NCBI GenBank assembly: GCA_051294375.1
Contig: CM119267.1
Location: 491,523-555,522, forward strand
DNA from: Paraspadella gotoi
Lineage: Eukaryota > Chaetognatha
Direction: 5' to 3'
DNA length: 64,000 nt
Part shown: one piece after another, positions 21,597 through 31,080 of the stretch
Layout of the letters: each line of letters opens with the position of its first letter
How positions within the stretch are numbered: the stretch's first letter is position 1
The notes under the pieces: generated by a model
What the model saw: only the letters and a program-made list of their open reading frames with translations
Told to the model about the DNA's origin: nothing
Databases searched by the model: none
Program-made: the position numbers and the translations under genes

Positions 21597-23735
21597 ATGT
21601 CCTCAGACTCTAGAAAAGCCGCCCTCGGACGAATCCTGCACAAAGCGACAAATGAGTTGAGACTCAATTTCGATTCCTCCGACTTTAAAGAAGAAAAAAA
21701 TGAAGACTCTGGCGACGACTACGTTGACGCTATGGACGCTAATCTTGGCCACGCCTCCGCTAACCTTGGCCACGCCTCCGCTCCCGACGGATCCGGCGAC
21801 TCTGATCTCGTCTTCCCCGTCGTCGTTGGCGATCGCGCTGAACTCGTGTCACGATCATCGAATCGCGACGGCGACGTCAACGTCCCCGCGCAAATCCTCC
21901 TCGCGTCTCTGATCGAGCAGCACCTCCGTTCCTACGCCGTTGACGCTGAGAACCGCCAGGCGCTCTACGTCGCCATCGTGGAGAACCTTCACAGCGTCGG
22001 CCTCTTGCCGCGCGTCTTCGCCAATGACTCCTTCGCCTCGCTTCGATATCAGACCAAAGTCGGACTCGATGCTCTCGTCTCCACGGCGCAAATGGCCATC
22101 GTCAATGCTCAACGTCGAGGTGACATTTCAGCCTTGACTCTGCCCCGGCGTCCCGAGGACATCGTCGCGGCGCCGTCGGCCGCAGCACGGTTTCCCTCTC
22201 GTTACAGGGAAGAGTTTGAAGAACTCCGGCGCCTTGGGCGTGGCGGCTTCGGCTCCGTCTTCTCCGCCAGAAATCGCATGGACGATAAAATGTACGCCAT
22301 AAAGCGAGTGGCGCTGAAAAAGCCGGCCAGCGTCGCCCGCTCCCAAAGAATCGTGGGGGAGGTGAAGGTGATGGCCAAACTTTGCCACGAGAATGTCGTC
22401 GCCTATCACGCCGCTTGGATGGATTATGATCACGATCTCGTCGGAAGCGGTGACGACGCCGACGTCGCCTGGGGCGGCGACGATGGCGCCGAGTCCATGG
22501 AAACTACGGAGAATTTCTCAATCTACGAGGCCGAGGAGACGAAAGCGATCTCCTCTTCGCAAATATCTCGATCGCGTGATCTCGCTGTAAAAATAGACGA
22601 GGAGTTTGCTCGACCATCTGGATCTTCTCCCTCTGCTCATAAGTCTAGACGATCGAACGAATCCTTACTCGGCGCTTCCAAAGAAAACTCGAACCACGTC
22701 GGGGGAAAGTTCTGGAAGGCCGACAGTTCCTCCGCTGATGATGACGACGACGAAGGAGGCTGCGACGTCAAAGCCGAATCCAAAGGTTGGCGTTCTGAGG
22801 AATTTGTTGTTGATCGACGTGACAATGACATGAGAATCTCCACTGTAACGGATTATTATCGGCGCAATGGTGTCAGAAGATTGTGGAAAGCTGTGAATGA
22901 AAGCGTTCGCAGCATGCCCCGTCCACAAGTCCGTACCATGCTGTACATTCAGATGGAGCTCTGTGATGATAATCTACATCGCTGGCTGCGCGAACGGCGG
23001 ACTCGAGTGGGAAGAGGAAATTCGCCGGTCATCGATGTGGGTCACAGTATTGATATTCTTAAGCAACTAGCCGCGGGACTGGCTTACCTCCATTCCGAGG
23101 GCGTCATTCACAGAGATTTAAAGCCAAGGAATGTCTTTCTGAACAAAATTGGAGATTCCATCTTGGTTAAAATTGGAGACTTTGGTTTAGCCAAAATGGC
23201 AACCCTTAGACAGGTAAGGATCGCTTCTTTGGAAAGAGACACTGAAGAGACTCGTCATCTCGCCTACACTGCAAACGTTGGAACCACGATCTACGCTGCA
23301 CCGGAGCAGCTCTCTGGTTGCGCCTACGACGAAAAATGCGATCTTTACAGCCTGGGCATCATCGCCATGGAACTCTTTCTCGATTTCGCCACCGAAGCGG
23401 AAAGATTAGACGTCATCAAGCGACTCAGAGACACAGAAGGATGTCTGCCTGAAGAGCTGCGGTCGAATCTTCCTTCTGTCGCTGACCTTATCGCACGACT
23501 CACCCTCCATGACCCTTCGCTCAGACCTTCGAGCGAACAGGTGCTGGTCGCATTCGATTCCTTTGGACTCTGCGAACGGGAAAGGGTCTTTGTCTTGGAG
23601 GAGAAAGTGAGACAACAAACGACGATCATCGATGATTTGAGGAGAGAGAAGACGAGAAACGAAGAGATAATTCGGAGCAAAGACGAAGAGATCCAGAGGC
23701 TGAGTCAGCTTCTTGGAGTAACGACTTTGTTGTAA
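21597..23735 (+). CDS. EIF2AK1: eIF2-alpha kinase of the HRI type
   Basis: A single exon of 712 residues. HRI phosphorylates eIF2-alpha on heme loss, oxidative or mitochondrial stress. Seen: a helical N-terminal region (QILLASLIEQHLRSYAVDAE..., as in HRI); a kinase lobe from about residue 205 with LGRGGFGSVFSARN and YAIKRVAL (ATP Lys); a long acidic/Ser-rich insert (about 280-430), typical of eIF2 kinases; YIQMELCDDNLHRWL; HRDLKPRNVFL; DFGLAKM; and a VGTTIYAAPEQL activation segment. A C-terminal coiled coil ends the protein. It is intronless although most neighbours are spliced. ATG 21597 is 10 nt after a CTCAAG acceptor-like site. Confidence 0.9.
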   Translation: MSSDSRKAALGRILHKATNELRLNFDSSDFKEEKNEDSGDDYVDAMDANLGHASANLGHASAPDGSGDSDLVFPVVVGDRAELVSRSSNRDGDVNVPAQILLASLIEQHLRSYAVDAENRQALYVAIVENLHSVGLLPRVFANDSFASLRYQTKVGLDALVSTAQMAIVNAQRRGDISALTLPRRPEDIVAAPSAAARFPSRYREEFEELRRLGRGGFGSVFSARNRMDDKMYAIKRVALKKPASVARSQRIVGEVKVMAKLCHENVVAYHAAWMDYDHDLVGSGDDADVAWGGDDGAESMETTENFSIYEAEETKAISSSQISRSRDLAVKIDEEFARPSGSSPSAHKSRRSNESLLGASKENSNHVGGKFWKADSSSADDDDDEGGCDVKAESKGWRSEEFVVDRRDNDMRISTVTDYYRRNGVRRLWKAVNESVRSMPRPQVRTMLYIQMELCDDNLHRWLRERRTRVGRGNSPVIDVGHSIDILKQLAAGLAYLHSEGVIHRDLKPRNVFLNKIGDSILVKIGDFGLAKMATLRQVRIASLERDTEETRHLAYTANVGTTIYAAPEQLSGCAYDEKCDLYSLGIIAMELFLDFATEAERLDVIKRLRDTEGCLPEELRSNLPSVADLIARLTLHDPSLRPSSEQVLVAFDSFGLCERERVFVLEEKVRQQTTIIDDLRREKTRNEEIIRSKDEEIQRLSQLLGVTTLL

Positions 23736-24039
23736 AGCTGTCGAGCTGAAGCAGTATTTAAAGTAGAATGATTGTTGTTGTCAAAAAAAGATCTCTCGTT
23801 GTTAAAAAATTGATGAACCTTTTGAAGGCCATGTCATGCTAGTTATTTGTAACAACTTTCAAAGGGAGTGTTATAAAACTTTTTTCTACATTCGTTTATC
23901 TAAGGCCGTGCCTTTTCAATACCTTTTTGAAGCGATGCCTCCATTGCCTCATGTTTCATCATTTTTCATTTATCATCAGTTCTGCTCATCCTTTCTTTCC
24001 ATCTCCCGAATTAAAAAACAAAAACAAATCTCGATCCTG
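23736..24039. other. Spacer between EIF2AK1 and MOCS2A
   Basis: 304 bp, AT-rich, with no coding signal and no obvious promoter element. It must hold the EIF2AK1 3' UTR and the MOCS2A leader. Confidence 0.5.
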
Positions 24040-24321
24040 ATGACCGACTCCTGGGAATCCTCCTCGCTTTCCTTGACGATCCTCTTCTTCGGCAAAGCTC
24101 GCGAACTCGTCGCCGCTTCCGACGCTCGACTCTCCACTTCTCTCCCCCGGTCGACGACGGTGGACGATCTCTTCCGCGTCATCCTCGAAGCCTTCCCCCG
24201 CCTCGAGTCGATCGCCGACTCCCTCATCCTCGCCCACAACCAAGAGTACAGGGAGGAGGGGGCGTTGTTGCTCTCCCCGGGGGACGAGATCGCCGTCATT
24301 CCTCCCGTCAGCGGAGGTTGA
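24040..24321 (+). CDS. MOCS2: Molybdopterin synthase sulfur carrier subunit (MOCS2A/MoaD)
   Basis: A single exon of 93 residues. MOCS2A is the ubiquitin-like sulfur carrier that supplies the dithiolene sulfurs of molybdopterin. Seen: beta-grasp spacing LTILFFGKARELV, the acidic/hydrophobic middle and the obligatory C-terminal ending DEIAVIPPVSGG, whose terminal Gly-Gly becomes a thiocarboxylate. The large subunit (MOCS2B/MoaE) is not in this window. Its stop is only 48 nt from the COA5 start. Confidence 0.92.
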   Translation: MTDSWESSSLSLTILFFGKARELVAASDARLSTSLPRSTTVDDLFRVILEAFPRLESIADSLILAHNQEYREEGALLLSPGDEIAVIPPVSGG

Positions 24322-24369
24322 GATTCTATCGCCTCCATATTCCGCCGCATTAAAACTCATTCTCCCGCC

Positions 24370-24806
24370 ATGCCGATATTCGTGGAAGAGGAGGATCTCG
24401 CGCAGATCGGACGTCCTTGCGACGCGTTGAGGATCGACTTAAAGAACTGCCTCGTGGAGAGCGATTGTTGTCGGGTGAGGAGATTTTCGGCCGGCGAATT
24501 ATGCCAAAAGCCAAAAAGAAAATACTTTTATACTAGTTGGCAAAAAAAGCCCCGCACAAAAGATGCCAGTAACAAATAATACATAGTTCATAACCCTAGT
24601 CCCACTCCTACGTGAGTTTTAAACATTAAGTTTCGTCTTCGTCGAAGGTTCTCCGCATGACGCCCCGCGAGTGTCTGCTGAGCAAGGATCCCGCCGTCAT
24701 GGAATCGATGCCATCGCAATGTCGCCAACTGCGTCAAGCGTTTTTCGAGTGCAAGAGATCCTTGCTGGACATGAGGACGAGATTCAGAGGGAGGAAAGAA
24801 GGTTGA
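24370..24806 (+). CDS. COA5: Cytochrome c oxidase assembly factor 5 (PET191)
   Basis: Exons 24370-24474 and 24648-24806 (87 residues, phase 0). COA5/PET191 is an intermembrane-space protein needed for complex IV assembly. Both CX9C motifs are visible: C-DALRIDLKN-C in exon 1 and C-RQLRQAFFE-C in exon 2. The family ending LLDMRTRFRGRK is also present. It starts 48 nt after MOCS2A with no room for an ordinary separate promoter. Confidence 0.92.
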
Positions 24807-25022
24807 CCATCGAGAATTAAGGAGGAAGATTCTTTGGGTTTTTTTTATTAATTTGTTAACTTAAATACACAAACATTTCGAATTGTGATTGTTCTATTTT
24901 TTTTTTTTTTTTTTTTTTTTTTGCAACGATGACCAATTGGTCAGTTTTTATTGCAAATCGGTTTTTGACTTTTTTGCCAGATTTGTTTTTCTTTCAAGTA
25001 ACGTTAATTTAGAAGCGAGAAA

Positions 25023-26086
25023 ATGGTTCGACCTTTGAATAACAAGAAAATCGTCAAGAAGCGAACGAAAAAGTTCATCCGGCATCAATCAGCCGATTTT
25101 CTCAGGGTCAAACCCAACTGGCGGAAACCCAAGGTCAGTTCAGTTTTACTTTAATTTTAAATAAATAACTACCCAAACCCTAAACCACCCTTAAACCCTC
25201 TTCAAACCCTCCTCAGTCCTCACCCCAGTCGGCGAGTGTAAAATTAAGACCAATTTAATTTAACATATTTGCTGCTTCAATCAGAAATTTTCCAAATGAT
25301 TCTAATTTTCGCAATAGATTTAAATTGTTGTTTTTCGTTCAGGGAATCGATAATCGCGTTCGGCGTCGTTTCAAGGGTCAGTATAAGATGCCCAACATCG
25401 GCTACGGGAGCAACAAGAAGACGAAACACATTTGCCCCAACGGATTCAAGGTCATTTAGTGGATGATGATAATTTTATAGTGCGAAGTATTATATAGTAT
25501 TTCTCGATCTAATACGTAAAGGAGTGGTCTTTTCATACAATTGAAACATTCTTTGAAACATTACATTGTATACCACTTCATTGATAGGGAAGCCAGGTTC
25601 ACTGGGAGTGAATAAACGAGACTGTAAGAGAGTCTTGATCGAAAGAATGCAGAAACCTGCTATGTTATTATGTCAGGAACAAGCTCTTGTAAGTGTGATG
25701 GAGTCCTTAAACCACCAAAGCCAGGGACAAGATAGCTTATTTATTAAATGAATGGATAATTTTTATATTGGTTGTACCAATTTCATAAAATTACTCGTTC
25801 TTTTAGTTCCTTTACATTCTAAAAATATTGTGAGAAAATGAAAAGAGAAAGAACGATAACGTAACGTTTCCTCTTCCTTTTCTCCCCCCCCCGCCCCCCA
25901 AAGAAATTTCTGGTCCACAACGTCTCGGACCTCGAAGTTCTGCTGATGCAGAACCGCGTCTACGCCGCCGAGATCGCCCACACCGTCTCCTCGCGAAAGC
26001 GGAAGACGATCGTGGAGCGGGCCAAGCAGTTGGACATCCGGGTGACCAACGCCAACGCGAGACTCAGATCCGAGGAGAACGAATAA
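25023..26086 (+). CDS. RPL32: Ribosomal protein eL32
   Basis: Exons 25023-25133, 25343-25450 and 25904-26086 (133 residues, phase 0 junctions). A large-subunit ribosomal protein. Seen: [53 protein letters not shown] and [17 protein letters not shown]. The exon 2 donor (GTCATT) is weak. The poly(A) signal AATAAA (26082-26087) overlaps the stop codon. Intron 2 is filled by a dispersed repeat. An acceptor-like TTTTTTGCCAG ends 42 nt before the ATG. Confidence 0.96.
25505..25800 (-). repeat. Intron repeat family B, copy in RPL32 intron 2
   Basis: One of the longest copies. It has CATACAATTGAAACATTCTT, TTGATAGGGAAGCCAGG, GAGTCTTGATCGAAAG, CCTGCTATGTTATTATGTC, GGGACAAGATAGCTTATTTA and TTTTTATATTGGTTGTACCA. 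It spans most of the 453-bp intron. Confidence 0.7.
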
Positions 26087-26707
26087 AGACACCGACGATG
26101 GAGAGTTGTTGTTGTTGTTGCCGGAGTCCTTCTCTCGATTCCTTTCCGGATTCAAGTTTTTTGTTTTTGTTTTTGTTTTTTTTTTCGAAGAATTTTTTGT
26201 TTGGTTAAATTCATAATGTTTTCTCGAATCTAAATTTGTGTTTAAATCAGATGTTATGCTGCAGCTTCCATTTCCCTTGATTTTATTTTCTATTTCTAGG
26301 AAATCTCGATTTGTTTCCTTTGTCTCTCGAAACTTTTAATCTACGCGCAATCGGGCGTCGCGCAATTTACCCACGTATTCATACTTTCACACACACACAC
26401 ACAAAAAAAAAATAAATAAAAAACGCAAAGAAAAAAACAAAAAATATTTCCCTAGACATAGTTGCGTTTTAAATTTCATTTGAAAGAACAGTAATATATC
26501 TCTAGTTGAGTACTTAGCTATCTCGTTAACACTTTTTATATTTAGAGCAATATTTCTGAAAATTCAAAGTAATTTTATTTGGTTTTTTTTTTTTTAAAGT
26601 AAGACGATTTCTCGTCATATATATTTCCAGAGCAAGGGCGGACTTAACTAGGGACCGTATTTAATTAAAATCCCAATTTTCAACGAAGCAAAATTCGCTG
26701 AGCGAAA
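26087..26707. other. Intergenic region before the BTB-BACK gene
   Basis: AT-rich 0.6 kb with poly(T) runs and a (CA)n tract near 26390. An acceptor-like ATATATTTCCAG ends at 26630. No gene is seen. Confidence 0.5.
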
Positions 26708-28540
26708 ATGACCAAAGTCAACGGCGCGGCAGACTCGGCCCCCGCCCCCGCCTCCAAGAAGCGGCGAATCTCGACGGAGCCTTCCGCCGTCGACGCCGTT
26801 GTCGAGGAAGAGAAGCTGGTCGTCAAGGACGAAGTGGGCGTGGAGGAAGGGATGGAGGTAGACTTCACCACCGCCGACAAGGAGGCCATCGGATCCCACA
26901 TCAAGGATTGGCAGGCCGAGGTCCACTCCCTCGAGCATCTCGTCCACCACCTCTTCGAACACGCCGTGGGCAACTACACCAGCGACTCAGAAGTCAAGGG
27001 CGAGAAGACCTGGAAGGAGCAGGCGCTGGACCTGGAATTTCGCTTGGCCTCGGCTCCTGACAAAGTCTTCAAGGCCCACTCTTTTATCGTCGCCTGTCGT
27101 AGCTACGAGTTAGAGTCGCAGATCCAGCGCCTGGCGGCAGAGGGAGGACCGCGCCCGATGAAGATTAATGTCCCGACGGAAATCCCGCCCGAAGTCTTCT
27201 CCGAGTTTCTCCGCTTCCTTTACACCTTCAAGTGCGAGATCACACCCTCCAATGTCTCTTCGCTCCTCCTAACGGCCGACCACTATCAGGTCAAGAGCCT
27301 TCGCAAGGCCTGCGGCGAATTCCTCTACGCCCAGGTGCAGGTCAAGGAGGAGAACGTCTTCGAGATCCTCACTAACGCCATGGAGTTTCATCTCGACGAC
27401 ATCAAAGAGCGCTGCATGGACATCATCATGAAGAATACATCCGTCTTCACCGACAAGTCCATCTTCTCGAGGATGAAGCCGACCCATTTGGAAGAGATCG
27501 TCAAGCTCAACGTCCTCCCGCTAAACGAGGAGAAACTCTTCGAGTTCATCGTCAAGTGGAGCGCCTACATGAAGGACCCCGTCGTCGTCGTCGCTTCTCA
27601 GCCGCTGCCGGAAGTCAACGGGGCGACGGACGACGCGGAAGCCGAGAAAGTCGAAGGAGCCAAAGGAGAAGGAGAGGCCGTCAAGGCCGAGGGAAAGGGG
27701 TCGGCGGAAGGAGAGGGCGGCGCCGCAGCTCCGGAGACCGCCCCCAGCGACGCTGCCACCACCACGGGCACGGCGGAAGCCAAGCCCGTCGTCACCCGGC
27801 GCGAGAGCATGCGCGGGGAAGAGTTGAAGGCGCTTTTGGTCAACGTCTTATCGCACGTGCGCTTCCCCGTCATGTCGGCCGAGTTCTTCGTCGACACGGT
27901 CGTCCCTCTTAAGATCCTCTCCATGGAGGACGAGTGGGCCATCTTCCAGGACATCGCCTCCCGGAAGCACGTCTCCTCCGTCTCGCGCTTCGTCGTCGAC
28001 CCTCGCGAGCAGGTCAAGGCCGCCTTCAAGGTGTCCATCGAGGCGGGCAAGTCCAAGACGTCCGTTCTCAATACCAAGCGGCTCAAGTGGAGCTTTTCCT
28101 TCTTCACCAAACCCCACCGCTTCTACCGCGAATACAACTACGAATACTGCCGCGTCTGCCGCCAGAACCCGCGCCACGAATGCTACTACTACAACATGGA
28201 AGTCACAGTCGACAACATCGCCGCCGGCCGCAAGGAGACCGACTCCTGGCAGTGCGAGCTCGAGAGTCTCGAGGTCCGCCTCCTCTATCCAACCCATCGC
28301 GCCGCCTCGGCCAAGGGCGCCGACCTTAAACACGACGCCGACGGAACGGCGCCGCAAAAGAGCAAGACCATCTACGGACCCGTCAGCTGGAAATTCGACG
28401 AGAACAAGTCGCTCTTCAAAGTGCAGGAGCTCGTCGACTGTCACTACTACCACCCTGAGCACACCGACGGAGTCTTCCTCGACAGGGGCTTCCTCTATAT
28501 GGAGGTCATTTTCAAGGCAAAGGACAAGACGACGCTGTAG
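26708..28540 (+). CDS. BTB/POZ-BACK domain protein, family unclear
   Basis: A single exon of 610 residues. The N-terminal ~35 residues are disordered with a basic SKKRR stretch (possible nuclear signal). A BTB domain follows (about 110-215), with DKVFKAHSFIVACRS and VFSEFLRFLYTFKCEITPSN, then a BACK-like helical region (VKEENVFEILTNAMEF ... LNEEKLFEFIVKWSAY). The BACK region is interrupted by a ~70-residue Ala/Glu/Gly-rich insert before it resumes (ELKALLVNVLSHVRFP). The C-terminal ~190 residues form an unrecognised domain rich in Tyr and Cys (YEYCRVCRQNPRHECYYYN). BTB-BACK proteins often bind cullin-3, but nothing here proves that. No Kelch or PHR repeat is visible. Confidence 0.75.
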   Translation: MTKVNGAADSAPAPASKKRRISTEPSAVDAVVEEEKLVVKDEVGVEEGMEVDFTTADKEAIGSHIKDWQAEVHSLEHLVHHLFEHAVGNYTSDSEVKGEKTWKEQALDLEFRLASAPDKVFKAHSFIVACRSYELESQIQRLAAEGGPRPMKINVPTEIPPEVFSEFLRFLYTFKCEITPSNVSSLLLTADHYQVKSLRKACGEFLYAQVQVKEENVFEILTNAMEFHLDDIKERCMDIIMKNTSVFTDKSIFSRMKPTHLEEIVKLNVLPLNEEKLFEFIVKWSAYMKDPVVVVASQPLPEVNGATDDAEAEKVEGAKGEGEAVKAEGKGSAEGEGGAAAPETAPSDAATTTGTAEAKPVVTRRESMRGEELKALLVNVLSHVRFPVMSAEFFVDTVVPLKILSMEDEWAIFQDIASRKHVSSVSRFVVDPREQVKAAFKVSIEAGKSKTSVLNTKRLKWSFSFFTKPHRFYREYNYEYCRVCRQNPRHECYYYNMEVTVDNIAAGRKETDSWQCELESLEVRLLYPTHRAASAKGADLKHDADGTAPQKSKTIYGPVSWKFDENKSLFKVQELVDCHYYHPEHTDGVFLDRGFLYMEVIFKAKDKTTL

Positions 28541-28697
28541 GACAGAAAGAGAGGAGAGGGGAGGAAGAACGGGATCCAAAAAGGGACAACGGATGGTCAG
28601 AGGAGTCGGAATGGAAACTCTCTCGCTTTTCTTCATTTCTGATGCGAATTTTCTCTTCAATTCTAATTCGTTTCGTCTTCTTACTAATAACTCATCT

Positions 28698-28875
28698 CTC
28701 CACTTCTAATTCGACGCTCCACTTCTAATTCGACGCTCCACTTCTAATTCGACGCTCCACTTCTAATTCGACGCTCCACTTCTAATTCGACGCTCCACTT
28801 CTAATTCGACGCTCCACTTCTAATTTGACTCTCCACTTCTAATTTGACGCTCCACTTCTACTTCGACGCTTCTCT
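28698..28875. repeat. 19-bp tandem repeat
   Basis: About nine head-to-tail copies of CTCCACTTCTAATTCGACG with a few substitutions, in the 3' flank of the BTB-BACK gene. Confidence 0.95.
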
Positions 28876-29946
28876 AATTTTGACTTCTCGTATTCGAAGG
28901 AACTTTGATATCACGGTCGCGACAACGCACGACTCTGACTTGAGCTGAGGTTCACCCTTGAAAATATTTTATGTTGAGAAAAAGAAAGACCAAATCCGAG
29001 TTTTAAAAATTTCAGAGAAAGTGTAAACGAGGAAATTTTAAAATTTAAAAGAAAGAAGAAAAAAAAAGTAGTGATAGAAATATTTAAAAGAACCGTGACT
29101 TTCGAGAATCCCCCCTTCCCTTTCTCGTCCGCCGTTACCCGCGATCCTGGGCTGCCACCCTGCCTGCCCCCCCCCGTGGGACCTCATCATTGACTTTCTT
29201 ATCAACTGCACTCTGCACCAGTTAAATTTCGACTTTCGACGAATTTCCTACTTCCGAGGCGGCATCTCTCTCTCTTTCTCACTTTCTCTCCCTTCGTTTT
29301 CCAACGCCTAACTCGTGACTGTGGCTTTAAAAGTGACGAGGATTTTTTTCCTTTCTATTTAATTCAACGAAGCAAATATAAATAGTAATAAACAAAAGAC
29401 CCTCGTTTTTTCTCTGATGAAAAAAAAAACTCTTGAATAGAATCGAGTTTTCGTTTGTTTTTTTTTTTTTATTATTATTATTAATTTCCGTTTTTCGCTT
29501 TTCATTTATAGATGTTAATAAATTTCCAGTAATGCGTTTTTTTTTGGTTGTAAAGTGACCTTTTCTTTTTCGTATGCAATTGAAAATCAACTTGCTTCTT
29601 ATTTTTCAATAACCAAATAACAACGAGTGTTTCATAAATCTATACGTAGTTTACATACTTGTTTACCGTCTGTAGGTTTCTCTTCTGTGTCTTAAAAACA
29701 TTCCACTTGAAAAACCATTGAAGGTGAGTGAAATTGATAACTTAATTTGAGGCAAAGGTTGAACTTTTGAAAAAGAAATCTAATGATCGTTTTTCTAATT
29801 CAAGTAAATTATTCAAATATTTTAAAGGAACAAAACGGCTTACTTCAAAATTATTTGTCAGAAACGTCGACAACTTCTAACGCTTCTTATTCTTTACGAT
29901 TAATTAATCTTTTCCACATCCATTCTTTGCAGATTGACGTGTAATC
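28876..29946. other. Intergenic region before the unknown acidic gene
   Basis: AT-rich with poly(A/T) runs. I see no gene on either strand. It ends in a strong acceptor-like ATTCTTTGCAG (AG at 29931-29932), 14 nt before the next ATG. Confidence 0.5.
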
Positions 29947-30417
29947 ATGGCCGAGGTGCTAATATCCGAAGGTAAGTTCTACTAATAAATATGAAAAAAA
30001 TATCGATTGAGGCGAAGTTGTCTGCCTATTTTGTTCTCCTCTTCATCCTCCTAACCAAAGGTCTCGAAGATGTCGTGGAAGCCTCCGAGGATGACTCGAC
30101 GAGCCGCTCGCCCTTAACCGGCGACGTGAACGATGCGCTCAATCGGGTCGTCGATCGCGTGAAGATCAAGGACGGCATCGACATCGAGGCCTTGAGGCGC
30201 GGCGGCGACACAATCTTCGAGATCGACGACGCCGCAATCGAGGTCAGGTTTTTTCCTCTTTGGGTTTTTTTTTCGCTTTTTTTTTTTGCTTGCTTGTATT
30301 TGTCTGCGTCATTATTGCTTGTTTTTTCTGTTTTTTCTTGCTTTTCACTCTACTAAATTGCTAATGTTTTCTTTTTAATAGCATTTTATCTTCCATTGAT
30401 TTTTTTAAAAATTCGGT

Positions 30418-30468
<51 letters not shown>

Positions 30469-30676
30469 CTCTCTCTCCCTCCAGAAAACTCGGGAAGAAT
30501 TCAAAGAGGAATTTCGTCAGGCGAACCAGACTTGCTACAGTCAGGCGTTGATCGAGAACAAGGACCTTCTTAAGGACCTCGACTACGACGGTCTGGGCGG
30601 CTACGGCCTCGGACTCGCCGGCGACGAGGACAGCGACTGCGACGGCCTCCAGCCGTTCGAGGTGTGGCAGAGTTAG
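29947..30676 (+). CDS. Small acidic protein of unknown function
   Basis: Proposed exons 29947-29971, 30061-30242 and 30485-30676 (132 residues). Exon 1 (MAEVLISEG) ends in a perfect GTAAGT donor. The next acceptor follows a branch-like CTAAC. The protein is acidic and hydrophilic, with a predicted helix KTREEFKEEFRQANQTCY and a Gly/Asp-rich tail ending PFEVWQS. I do not recognise a family. An alternative in-frame start at 29991 lies inside intron 1 and would give a signal-peptide-like leader (basic start, hydrophobic YFVLLFILL). This could be a retained-intron isoform or chance. AATAAA at 30805-30810. Intron 2 ends in a long (CT)n tract used as polypyrimidine. Confidence 0.6.
30421..30484 (+). 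repeat. (CT)n microsatellite forming a 3' splice-site tract
   Basis: About 45 bp of pure CT plus near-CT directly abut the CCAG acceptor at 30484. Confidence 0.9.
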
Positions 30677-31080
30677 AGAGTTACAGAGACAGTATTTCAT
30701 TATAAGAATTATAATTTCATTTGTAAAGCGACATTCTACAATTAATGACTGAATATCATTTGTGAAACTCGTTGATTATCAAACATTGTCAAAGGTGTTC
30801 CTAAAATAAATATCGATTGTTTATATTTTTAAAGACTTTTACAAAAGGTAAATAAGGTCGACGGACCACGACGAGAGTTTATGTCCAACACTAAAACAAC
30901 TAAGAAAACTAAATCACAATTTTTAAGAAATAGTTTTAAAAATAATTACAATATGCAAATAAGAATGAGGAGCTCGTCCTCATTTGAAATGAATCAAAAG
31001 TTACTTTACTTTGAATCAATTATTTTTTTCAATCTTTCAACCTTTCCCCACTCGCCCTTCCGAAGACGCTCGCCAAGAAG
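30677..31080. other. Spacer before FKBP6 with two dispersed repeat motifs
   Basis: Holds motif C (30853-30893) and motif D (30948-31005; TATGCAAATAAGAATGAGGA, then its inverted half CTCGTCCTCATTTG). An FKBP6 leader exon could lie here. Confidence 0.5.

Noticed and set aside
27848-28660. 270-residue minus-strand frame opposite the BTB-BACK gene
   Set aside because: A GC-rich antisense shadow; the + strand carries the BTB-BACK conservation.
28698-28875. CRISPR-like array
   Set aside because: The 19-bp units are directly abutting without spacers; a simple satellite in a eukaryotic genome.
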